A DNA stretch of 64,000 nt, from assembly GCA_013180625.2 (NCBI GenBank), contig SNVD02013213.1, forward strand, positions 1-64,000, written 5' to 3'. A program made the translations under genes and the position numbers. Below the pieces are notes generated by a model. It searched no databases, was not told where the DNA came from, and was given only the letters and a program-made list of their open reading frames with translations. Every line of letters begins with the position of its first letter. Position 1 is the first letter of the stretch. This document shows, in pieces, positions 1 to 11,022 of this stretch. The DNA is from Boswellia sacra (Eukaryota; Streptophyta; Magnoliopsida; Sapindales; Burseraceae).

Positions 1-2
1 AA

Positions 3-340
3 AAATACCCTAAAAAGAAAATATTAGTTTATTGCCGTATTGGAGCACATGTGCATCTTATTCTACGTTTGATTTTGGAAATTTTATGTTTATTCACCTT
101 TCAACGTCAACGAAATTGGCAAGCTGATCCTGAATTGTTTAAAAGTCTCCAATTGCTTTCAATGAATTACGTACAAAATGTTGAAATTAGATCGAGTTTT
201 GAACAGGTAAAATAAGTATTTCAAAGTTTTGTTTTATTTATTTATTTTTACAGATAATTAAGTGAATCTTTATTATTAATGAATTCTTGAAGCAGGCAAG
301 GGTCGCTCGGCAACTAAGCCAATTGGTCGTCAAAGAATAA
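3..340 (+). CDS. 3' end of an unidentified gene (partial, two exons)
   Basis: I do not recognise this gene. Frame 3 is open from base 3 to 206 (68 codons) and ends at a GT donor after a Phe-Glu-Gln codon triplet. Resuming after a plausible AG acceptor at 296 keeps the phase and gives 14 more codons (ARVARQLSQLVVKE) before TAA at 338-340. The matching phase across the putative intron (207-295) and the amphipathic, charged tail suggest the C-terminal end of a gene whose body lies upstream of the window. The first 25 codons are Leu/Ile-rich and could be intron. Alternatively it is a chance open frame in AT-rich DNA. No domain is visible. Confidence 0.35.
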
Positions 341-518
341 GTGTAGGTGCTTGGACCCTGGAAAAGCAACAAACAAAACGGCTGCTCCTTTGCTCATAAA
401 TTTAGCTGATCTTGAAAAGTTGGCAGTGGGGACCTGTCTAGTTTCTTATAATTTTCCCTTCTATAATTTTTTTTTTTTAAGCATTGCAAAACACATTATA
501 TCTATTTCGAAAAACTTT

Positions 519-956
519 TTGTTGACATTGAGTCCAAATCAGAGTAGTAACTTTATCTTACATCTTTTGTTTAGTAGATTAACTTGTGGTTTATGAGAGG
601 AGGGGTTACTCCCTTTCCAACGAGAGTCTTTTTCATTATAAAACTGTACAGACTCCATCTCAAAGCGGACAATACCTTGTGAGAACGTAAACCCATAATT
701 GGCACCGTCTGTGGAAATGTCCATTCTGGCATCCCGTCCCAGTGTGTCATAACACAACCCACAAAGGGGCTTGTTGACGTTGGGTCTAAATCATGGATGG
801 TGACTTTATCCCACATCTCTTATATAGTGGATTGACTTGTGACTTATAAGAGGAGGGGTCACTCCTTTTCCCTAACGAGAGTCCTTTCCAAGATAAAATC
901 GTATGAGCTCTGACCCAAAAAGAGCAATACCTTGTGGGGACGCAAACCCGTAAAAT
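519..956. repeat. Two-unit direct repeat (LTR/TRIM-like fragment)
   Basis: Two diverged copies of the same unit of about 180 bp lie at roughly 519-700 and 771-956. Both run from TTGTTGAC(A/G)TTG through GAGAGGAGGGGT.ACTCC and ACGAGAGTC to AATACCTTGTG followed by a CCC(A/G)TAA stretch. Between them is a unique segment with GTCTGTGGAAATGTCCATTC. Such promoter-like units are common in plant LTR or TRIM retroelement remnants. No coding capacity is seen, and the short ORFs here are chance frames. Confidence 0.55.
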
Positions 957-3031
957 TCATGCATCACCGCTTTTCATTTTCGGTATATATTCAAAATATA
1001 ATAAAATAGAATAGAAAACAAGTCATACAAGTCATAATTTTTCAATTCTCTACATTCAAGATTTATTTGTGAAAATCATTGAGTTGTTTTATTTTTCGTA
1101 CCCATGTTGTTGTCCTCCATAATTCTAACTTGAAACATTTGATTCTAAAATTATAATTATACAAACATTTGACCCAGAAACCTAAATTATCAAATAATGA
1201 CTATATCTTCATAACCAATTTTAGAAAAAAGACTTTTTCTTAAAAGATCGGTGTTGATGCTAACGTGATGAGATATTAAAGTAAGAGTAGGAGAGTGTGT
1301 AGAATTCTCTAAAAACAACGACGAGATATAAATTTCGATATTTTCAATGATAAAATTAGAAGAATTTTGAATTATTCTTATCTTTATTTACTAATTGAGT
1401 AATTTTGACTAAAACCATAATTAATAAAAGTTCTAGAAATAATACACATGAGAGGTATGGATCCCATTACTTAGAAACGTGTTTTTGATTTTCAAACGCC
1501 AGGATTGTGTATTTTCTTCCTCTTCAAAGATGAAACATGATTGCATCGAATGGGATCACCAGACTTCCAACTAAATAATTATTATCGTCACTAATTATCA
1601 TTTTACAATCGACTTTCCACTTTATATTTGTAAAAACAATTGTTTATTGTCAAGGATTATCTTAATAAGTCAAGAAGTTAAAATAATAAAATCAAACGGC
1701 TATTAAGGATAAATCATGGTAAATACTTATTATTATTACTATTGCAGATTAAATAATCGATAATGAGAAAAGTGTCAAAGAAAATAAACTATTTCCTTTA
1801 CGTTCAGCAATAAGCACAGGCATATAAAGAATAAATTACAAACATTTACCGTATTTCTTTCCATATAACGTTACGGACAATTTTTAGATCCGTTAAACTA
1901 AAAAATAATAAAAAAAGATGTCATCGTATAAACTCTCGAAGAAATTGCACTTGATCTTTTTTAGATTATTATTATTATTATATCGAACTCTGGGAGAGTA
2001 TATTATAGCATCATAACATTCCCATAAACTCAACAGTCCAATTACTACCAAAATGTTACCCTTCAAGTAAATATTAAAATGTTATGCTTCTATCTAAATT
2101 GAAGCACTTCAGGCCTCAGGGTACCTAAAAAATTAATTAATCTTAAACATTAAGATCATGTTTGGCGCGCGACATTGTACAGTATTATTTTTAATAATTA
2201 CATTGCATTATATTATATTGTAATAATTAATGTTATGCATAATATAGTATATATTTGGTAAAACATTGCACTATACTATTTTTTATATTATATTATACTA
2301 TATTTATGTTTAGTGTATTTTTAAATTGTATTACATTATTTTTCATTTCAAAAATAAACAACATATTATTAAATAAATTAAATATTATTTTTAAATAATG
2401 AAGAAATTTAAAAGATAACCTAAAATAGGGAGACTCCTTGAAAAATATTTCGACCTTTGAAAAGTTAGCCTTTATGGCCTATTTTATTTGACATTTTGCA
2501 CTGACAAAGTTTGTTTTTAAATGTCCATAACTAGTTAGTGATATTATCCCAAAAATTATTCATTGTAACTTTGCATTATACTATCACCATATATTGGCCT
2601 TCAATGCCATCAACCTCCAAGAATAAAACACAAAAAGAACACAAAACATCTGTCTGAGAAAGAAATATGAGACTCAAAAACCCACAAAGCTCTAAAACAT
2701 GTAAAATTTACTCCCAAGTTTAAATCAATGTACAATTCAATACAATATATTTACAGCGCTTTTAACATTACCAGTTCTATTATTTGACTGACACTTGTCA
2801 AAACGATGCAATAAGCATGCAATAATATGGAAATTCTTGGACATTGAAGATATGTTAACTGGCTCAAAATCAGTAATGCAAGCAATTGGCTGCCTAGGAA
2901 GTCATATATTCTAATTCTTAGATATTCTTAAACAAATTACTTTAAAAAATATATAAAATATGATTTTGTTTAGTACAATATTACAAAACATCATTATGGC
3001 ATCGGGCCATGTTGGGTGGAGAAGAGAAATT
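957..3031. other. AT-rich spacer
   Basis: No gene is seen. The stretch is very AT-rich. A 2155-2340 segment with alternating TATTATA/TAATAAT motifs resembles a decayed MITE, but I cannot define termini. The last few hundred bases probably include the 3' untranslated region of the minus-strand AAA-ATPase gene that ends at 3032. Confidence 0.5.
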
Positions 3032-5907
3032 TCAAGGGTCCTGGGATTCTGCTTCTGATTGAATATTCATGAACTGGGAAACCACAAGCCTAGAGATCTC
3101 ACTGATTGCAGCTTGAACCTGGTAATCAGGGGACTCCCTATTCCTTGACAACCCTGGTGATTGTGAGCTTAACGCTGGGTATTCAATGGCGGCAACCCTC
3201 GTCTTTTGAGATGTTGAAAGAACTTTCTCCAGGTCTAGCTGTGACAGTGGCCTTGGTGCCTGAGATGGGAAAGATGGACCAAAAAACTTGGTGAGATACA
3301 GCCACAATATCCAGCTAAAGCATATATGTTTAATCAGCTAAGGATGTTAACTTTGCTGCTAGCGTCCAGGCATACAAAAATTCCAACATTTATCAACACA
3401 AAATCCAAAAGCCTCAATTACATCCCAGCTATTTACCTAGGACACATGTATGCCTCCAATAATGAAGTTCACTTGTAATAATTATCCTAAGGATAACCCA
3501 TGAAAACAAAGTGGACTTTGTGAATGTGAAAAAGAAAACTAAAAACAATACATAAAGAAATGATTTTTTCAATACAGTTTTGTGGCTCTAATACCTAATG
3601 CCACTTCATCAAAGAAAAAGAAGAGAGATGCAAAAGTCTGCTCTATGAGCGAATGTAAGGATAAGCCTAAGGCTCATTTGAGTTATTATTTTCTTAAAAA
3701 GTTGGGAACTATTTTTTTAGAAAATTTTGCTACCACTTGTGTGAATAGGATGTTGTTTCCCATCAAAACTTAAAATTTGAATAACCCCAGCCAAGTCAAA
3801 GAGGAGAAAAATGAGAAAACAGAACAAAAACAAAGTAGATGGCAGAAAAGCAGATCCTTACAGTCGATGGTTTCCCTTTCTTCTCCTCATCTAGTAATTC
3901 CCTGATAGGGAAGTAGGCTGCCTTCTTGCACACTTCAAGAAGATCTGAACCTGTATAACCCTCACACAAACTTGCTACATAGTCAAAATCAATGTTGTCT
4001 TCGACACTCTCACCCTTCAAAATCACCTTCAATATCTCTGCCCTCTCCCTGCGGTCTGGCATCCCAATCTCGAAGGCCTGAGGAAGACGCCTAAGAATTG
4101 CTTCATCAAGTTCTGATGGGCGATTAGTTGCTGCAAGAACCATTACTCTGGCATTCTCTACAAAACAATATTAAATCATCAAAAGACAGGCCCTGGCCTA
4201 ACTCAGCTGACCAAAGAGCAAAAATGCAATCAGAAAGTTGCTTATTTTTAAAAAGAAAAGAGAAAAACAGCAGCAGCTGTGACATAATAAGAATATAAAT
4301 TAACACTCACGATCTGTCGTAAATCCATCCCATAAAGCCATAAATTCAGTCTTCATATTTGTCAAAGCTTCATGGTCTGTATTACGGCGCTGACCCAAAA
4401 AGCTGTCAACTTCATCGATAAAGATAATAGCAGGCTGGAGTTTATATGCCAAGCTAAAGACAGCAGCCACTGCACAGTACATCAGAATATCAGTAAAAAG
4501 AACAGTGAAACACCACATTCTGCATAGGGCAAACCGACTTTGAAACCCGTCTATTAAAAAAATTGCTGATATAATCAAAGAAAGAAGAAAACACAATGCA
4601 CACTCACCAAGTTTCTGTGCATCACCAAACCACTTGCTCATCAGATTCGATATCCTCACATTAATGAAAACAGCTCCAGACTCTCTTGCGATAGCCTTGG
4701 CAAGCATGGTCTTCCCGGTGCCAGGTGGTCCGTATAACAAAACACCTTTCTGTGGACCAAGAAGCTTCCCATGTGAAAACAGCTCTGGCCTCCGCAGGGG
4801 AAGAATCACCAATTCATATAAAGCTTGCTTGATGATTTCCAACCCCCCAATGGAGTTAAATTCCACATCAATGTGGTCAGGATTTATAACATCACACGCT
4901 ATTACATCCTGTTTAAAATTAACCACAAAAAAAACACAAGTCACACACGCCAACAACAATAACATTATATTACACCAGACATTAAACACTTTATGCAATA
5001 CATTCTTTCCAAACAATAATTTGCTAAAACACATTACATATAACGCTAACTCTATCCAATATATACACTAAAAGACCTACATAGATTGTATCTACACTAC
5101 ACCTATCAAAAAGAGAGTCTTCCACACAAATTCTAGCACTGATATTAATCAGTACAAACTAAATTCAACAAATATAAAAAGCCAACCAATCCACGGCATA
5201 CGTAACCGAGTCACAAGCCAGCTAATACAGCTTCTTATATTATCTTCTACAGCATTCTGACACACTTTATATATGTTCTTCAAAAATTGATTTCTTCCTA
5301 ACTACATACCATCCTAATCAAAACACGCGTGCAAAAACCAGCACATAAAGCAATATCTTCTTGCTTCAACGCCATTCACGAGCCAACAACCCTTTTGTAC
5401 TACAATTTATATTCAAATACCCGTCACAACGAATTTATACCTTACTGGCCTGATAAGATTTGTACCTCACTGCCAAGATAAGACTTCTGAATCAATAAAG
5501 CCTATTGAATTGGAATAACAGACAGCTAATCGGGTAACAGTAGCGGTATTGTAACGGGAGTCTAGGTTAAGTCACTAAACAGTTGATTACCGGCAACGGA
5601 ACCGGGATTTGCATCCGGTAACTATGCTCAAGAATACAATAAAAGAAAAATAAATTAAATAAGATATAAATAATTGTAGAATAAATTTAGATAAAAGAAA
5701 ATGTGCCTCGTATGGATTGGTATGAATGAGAGGACGGCCGAGACGTTTGGCGATTTCCTTCTTGTTTTCGAGGGCTTTCTTGGAGGCTTCGCGGTTCGGG
5801 TCGAGATGTCGGAGCCCCGCGAAAAGGACCAGACAACTGAGGGCAGCGCTAGCCGCGTACAGCACCAGTTCTTGCAAGAACTTGGTCTCCGACGAAGAAC
5901 CACCCAT
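3032..5907 (-). CDS. MSP1/ATAD1-family AAA-ATPase (membrane-protein extractase)
   Basis: Five exons join in frame: 5907-5707, 4908-4608, 4469-4311, 4157-3862 and 3259-3032, giving 394 aa, the usual size of plant ATAD1/MSP1 proteins. The family extracts mislocalised tail-anchored proteins from the outer mitochondrial and peroxisomal membranes. Residues 1-30 hold the N-terminal membrane anchor (ELVLYAASAALSCLVLFAGL). The AAA core follows: Walker A GPPGTGKT, pore-loop region MSKWFGDAQK, Walker B IIFIDEVD, sensor-1 AATNRP, and arginine-finger region LRRLPQAFEI. The C-terminal helix region has PRPLSQLDLEKVL. I start at the second Met (5907, MGGSSS), which matches the usual plant N-terminus; an in-frame Met at 5919 would add four residues. 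The first intron (5706-4909) starts with GC instead of GT. Nothing indicates loss of function. Confidence 0.93.
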
Positions 5908-5919
5908 CCTTTTCACCAT

Positions 5920-6235
5920 ATAATTTATCTAATTTTAAATTAAAGGTTTTCAATCTCTATGCCACTGATGAGATATATGTGAAATTAGGGTTTCAAAGGC
6001 TATTTATTTGTAGTCTTGTAAAAGAGGAGAAGAAACATCACGATTGTTTGGGGATGACGAAAGATTGGTAGAGGTTGGACTTGGGCCCAGTTTTTTATGT
6101 TACTGTGGAATGTGGGCCTGCTTTTGTTGTGGGTTTTACTAAATACACTCCTGATAATCTTAAATGCACCTGCCACCTAAGGCACGGGCTATTCAACCAA
6201 TACTATAGCTGAGCAGTGCCAGCCCAAGGCCTAGA
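5920..6235. other. Upstream region of the AAA-ATPase gene
   Basis: This holds the probable 5' leader and promoter of the minus-strand MSP1-like gene. No other gene is visible. It ends at an inverted-repeat element beginning near 6240. Confidence 0.4.
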
Positions 6236-6239
6236 AAAC

Positions 6240-7070
6240 CTTTGCCGAGTTGATATTAGAGTCGCAATTTGGGTCACCACATACGAATTCGACATGACAC
6301 GATATGACACAAATTTTTACGGATTTGGATTTGACTTAATCGTATTCGTGTCAAAATTTTCAACCTGTTAATAATCGTGTCTTGTTCATGTTGAGTGCCT
6401 TTAACTCACGAACACGATTATAACACGAATCTATTTATGACATGAATTCATTTATCACACATATATATACATTAAATACGATTGACACAAATATAAATTG
6501 AAACACAATTAACACGATTATTGACACAAATAAATTTTATAATTTTTACACATTAAATAATGCAAATTAAAAAATTATAATATTTTATTATATTAATATA
6601 ATTAGAATGACACTGAACACATCACCTTTAATTTCTAATTTTTTAAATCAAATATTAAAGTTTGTGTTATTTATTGATATTTAGTTTTGTCTAATTTTGT
6701 ATATTATGTTATAGCATTTTCATTTAAAAATAGGTTTTAATGTATAATTGTGTAATAATCGTGTCATAACTGTAATCATGTCATAATCGTATCGTAACTA
6801 TAAATGGGTCGTGTCAATCGTGTAAACGTATCATAATCTTGTTAAACAGATCATGTTCGTATCTAACATGAATATGATCTGTTTATTATTCGTGTTCGCG
6901 TGTCATATTGTGTTACCCATTTAATAATCGTGTCGTATTCATATTGACCTTTCATGACACGAATAATAAACGGATCGTGTTCGCATCATATCAATCTTTA
7001 TCGTATCAAAGCTCAACACGATACGAGTACGATCCGCGAACACGAATTATTATCATGTGGATATCATAGG
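6240..7070. repeat. Inverted-repeat element, probable non-autonomous DNA transposon
   Basis: The segment is built from many copies of the short motifs CGTGTCATAATCGTGT, ACACGA and their reverse complements. The left part (ACGAATTCGACATGACACGA, 6284-6303) finds near complements in the right part (about 6890-7050, e.g. CGTGTTCGCGTGTCATATTG). The middle (6540-6720) is AT-rich and unique. Abundant non-autonomous elements with this ACACGA-rich inverted structure are common in eudicot genomes. I could not fix the exact ends or a target-site duplication. It has no coding capacity. Confidence 0.55.
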
Positions 7071-8805
7071 CCTATTTATTTTATTTATTTCTTTCAACTT
7101 GTTATCGAATCTATATTTCAAATAAATAAATAAAAAAAGGTCCCTATAATGTTCTGAAATTGAAAACTTTTCATCTAAAAAATTATTAAAAAAAGTGTAA
7201 AAGTACAAAATCCAAACATAGTGTAAAAGTTGAACTTAAATCACTTCATTACCAACTTGATTAATTAATAATTGATTTTGAATAAGCATCTTCTAATCGT
7301 CATCCTCCTCCAAGGATAAATCCAATGTATACAATGATGGAAAGAATAAAATGAAATAATAATAATAATATGATCGATAGAGAAAGGTAAAAGGATTAAG
7401 AAAAGGAATTTGATTCAATTTCAATGGAAGACATGGGAAGCCCTAGCTCTGCGCTCTGTTGAAAATATGCTTCTTGTCTGCAGGTGCTACACGCAAGTAA
7501 AAATTCCATAAATTCTCATTCTCTTTGCGTCACGGACGCTACTCCTTTTCCTTCCCAAGCCATTTGTAACAACTCACAACCCCAATCATTCCTTCAAGTA
7601 TCACACTCACAAACATAATTAATTAAGGACGTTGATGGGGCAGAGCCAGCCAGCCAGGAAATAAAAAGATTCTCAGTTTTAATATTAATGTTTAACTTGA
7701 TTGAATGCCCTCGATATCATAATTTGACTTGATAAAATAATAGATAAATGTATGGTTTTTGTAAATATATTATTTAATAAATTTTATAATGGAAAAGTAA
7801 CGTTTTGCATTGGGTTGGAAAGCTTTGCTCCATGAATATACCGTCCTATTATTTAATGTCAATTAAGATTTTGGATGTTTATGTCAGTTTCTCAAATTTG
7901 TAGATCTTTATGTAATTTTCCCTCCTTGTTTTAAGGGCAAGAGATATGAGTGAAACCTATAAGCACTAATAGGGGTGAATCACAGCTTACTAATCAAATA
8001 TAATAGGAAGAAAGAGTTCATGATATAAAACCCCTTCAATAATTTAAGTATGCCCCATCAGTGTATGACTTTCCACTTGATATTTTAGATTTTTTTTTCT
8101 CATAAAGAAAAAAATACATATAAATTTTGGGGGTATCCTTTTATATCCAACCAATCAAAGAACATCTGTCCTAAATAATTGGATGTCTTATCCTATCGAA
8201 TCCAAAACTTTCTAAGTTCAAAAACTCTTTATTTTTTATATTTTAGGTAGAAGAAATTAAATCAAATATACAAATTCTAACGTGTTTTAGTTATATAAGT
8301 TAAATGGAATCATGACCATCTAAATTTTTGGATATGTGATTCAAAAATATATGTATACTAGATGTTTTAATCGATAATAATGATGGCTAACATTACAAAT
8401 TATTTTAATTAATACTATATATTACACTTAAATAAACTATATATATATAAAGTAATATTATCATACTAATATTCTTATAATTGTCTTAAATTGGGTGTTA
8501 AGATTTATACAAAGACATGCCCAATTGTAATATAGGCTTGATTGTACCTCCAAAGTAAAAAATTTAGTAATATTTATATAAATATCGAACTTATATAATT
8601 ATTCTATCATACTAAGGGATGTAATTATATTCTATAAACTATTTGATGATAATTAATTACCTTTTTAAATATTTTTAAACATGCAATATTGTTAAGGTTA
8701 ATAAAGTCATTATTGACCCGTTGTTCATGCATTCGATTATTTATAAAATTTGTCTTAAAATATAAATAGTCAAATATAAAGTTTTAATAAAAAAATTATA
8801 ATTAT
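7071..8805. other. AT-rich spacer
   Basis: No gene, RNA or clear repeat is supported. A short AAT microsatellite occurs near 7355-7370. Confidence 0.45.
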
Positions 8806-8814
8806 TGAAAGAAG

Positions 8815-9450
8815 TAATTAACGCTGCCACCTCTAATATTTGAACGAAGTAACACTCTTCCTCTAACCTTCGACGAAGTAACATGAAGACCTCTAATTTT
8901 CAAATACTATTAACATATCCGTTAAATATATTATAAAAAGATAATTTTACCCTCATTTATATTATAAGATTTTTTAATTTATTTCTCTTTATAAAAGAAA
9001 AAAATTTAAACAGCAATTTTTATTTACAGGCCATTTTTTTAAAATGGCTTATTTATAAACCGTTTTCTTTATATTTTTATTTTTAAAAATATATTTAAAA
9101 AAATAAAGATTAGAAAGAAAATTATTTAGACTACCATTTTGATTTATTTACAAACCATTTCCTTTTTAATTTTTATTTTAAAAAATCATTCTTTTACAAA
9201 CCATCTATATAAACTATTTTTTATAAAAATAAAAAAATAAATTTTTCGAATCATGTTAGTGCTTTTAAAATTTTTCTCCTTGATAAAGAGAAATAAATAA
9301 AGAAATCTTATAATATAAATGAGAGTAAAATTATATTTTTATAATATATTTAATGGATTAATTAATAGTATTTAAAAATTAGAGATTTTGATGTTATTTA
9401 ACCGAAGATTGGGGGGAAATTAGTACTTTACCTAAACAATGGGGTACTCT
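8815..9450. repeat. Foldback/MITE-like element with long inverted repeats
   Basis: The left arm (about 8840-9000) contains CTCTAACCTTCGACGAAGTA, then ACATGAAGACCTCTAATTTT, CAAATACTATTAA and CCTCATTTATATTATAAG. The right arm (about 9265-9440) carries the reverse complement of the same series: CTTATAATATAAATGAG, TTAATAGTATTTAAAAATTAGAG and CCGAAGATTGGGGG. The arms are about 170 bp and diverged, and enclose an AT-rich core with inverted TTTACAAACCATTT motifs. The structure fits a non-autonomous foldback or MITE; no transposase is present. Confidence 0.6.
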
Positions 9451-10780
9451 TTATCGAAAGCTTGTTCGATGAACCAATATCAAGCCAGATGTGATAATTA
9501 TTTTTTGAAATAATTATACATGTAATTAATAGAAAAAAAATCGGAGGGATGCTAAAATCCTGTCGTGTTGTATGACCCGAATTTCACGGGTCCCCACTGG
9601 ATGGGGACATCCAGACATGTATGGGTCATCATCCATTTTCTACCATTGGATCAAAACCCACTAGTCTGGGGCCCACTTGAAAACTCCACTTGGTCTTAGA
9701 TGCACGATCTCTCCCTATCTTACATTGCATCATTTTGTCCAATCATCCAAGGTGCGCCGTTGCTTGTTGACCGTTAAAAGTTGACTCTTTTGGTTAAACT
9801 CAAAGCTGGGTAATCTCATTTTACCCCCTTGAGGTTTGACCTCTAATTGTAAAAACTTTCGCAAACCTCCTCTGCTGTCTAATAAACCATTATTTTCTTG
9901 TATTAAGTGATGTAACTTACAATCATATCTTACAAACAATCAATTCATATAACTTCGGATGTGATAATATTGACGAAGTATGCTCATAGGAAGTAACGGT
10001 ACGAGGGTTTGTAAAACATTTCGAAATGTAGAGTGGCTATGTAGACTTTCAGAGAACCCAGGGAAGGGTCCAAAATTGACTCTTACAAAAGTCCATTTTG
10101 CGCTGTAGACTCTGTGAAGTTCGCCAGCCACACGCCTACAGCCAAATCAAAAAGTAGAGACACTTTGAAGGGAAGGGAATAAGGATCAAGCTACCTCTGC
10201 CATTTCTTTAGTCTCCACTCCATGATATCACATCCACTTGTATCTCTTTCCAAAAAATTTCAAGTCAGCAACAAGGAAGGATAAAAAATCGTGGCCAAAC
10301 ATGTGTAGAAAATGTACTTAAAGGAAGCTATAGTGTAGTTGTTGGATGGATGTTAATGAAATATTAGTGTGTAGTACAAAGGGGTTTATTTTCTCATTTT
10401 GTTATTTTTTGTACTTCTTTGTAGTACATGCAATGGTTTCGTAAGTCCACCGAAATAGCAGGTTGGTAAGCTGTTGTTGCAGCGACTGTTGGCAATGGTT
10501 TTGGCTCTATAAATTTAGAATCTTGAACCAAATTATGCCATGAAATTGTGGTGAGGTTAGTTAATAATCGAGGAAGTCTGAGATTGAGAGGTACCCTTTT
10601 GTGGATATGGTGTACTTTTCAAGAATTTGATTTCTGCATTCAATGCTTTTTAAGAGGCTTCTGGGATTTTCAAGGCTTTTCATTCATCACGTTTTGCCAT
10701 TTGTGGGTTTTCTTCTTGCGTGTGATTTGTATAGGGCTGCTAAAAGTCAACACAGGGATTGGAGAAGTGTTCTAAGAAAC
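9451..10780. other. Spacer and upstream region of the YSL gene
   Basis: No gene is supported; the short ORFs are chance frames. The segment is less AT-rich than its neighbours. Its last few hundred bases should contain the promoter and first non-coding exon of the YSL gene. Confidence 0.4.
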
Positions 10781-10870
10781 GATTTTGGATATTTGTGAGC
10801 ATGATCATCGTTATAACGATCGTTTGCTCTTGAAGTTGACAAGAAGTATAACTGCAGAAAGATTACCAAG

Positions 10871-10988
10871 GTAAGTTCTTTTCTGGGTATCTTTACTTTT
10901 ATAAAATGCTTTTTAATTATGAAGTTTTTGTTTTCAGTAAATTGGTCCATGAAACTGGGTTTTGATTTTACAATTTTTGATGGTTCAG
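10871..10988 (+). other. 5'UTR intron of the YSL gene (inferred)
   Basis: A consensus donor (CCAAG|GTAAGTTC) at 10871 and an acceptor (GGTTCAG|AC) at 10988 lie 34 bases upstream of the YSL start codon. This suggests a leader exon ending at 10870. It rests on splice-site consensus only. Confidence 0.5.
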
Positions 10989-11022
10989 ACTAGGATTAGG
11001 AGCAAGACTTTGGTAGATCAAA

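Noticed and set aside
10548..10775. 75-codon ORF upstream of the YSL gene
   Set aside because: Aromatic-rich random composition; position fits promoter or leader of the YSL transcript.
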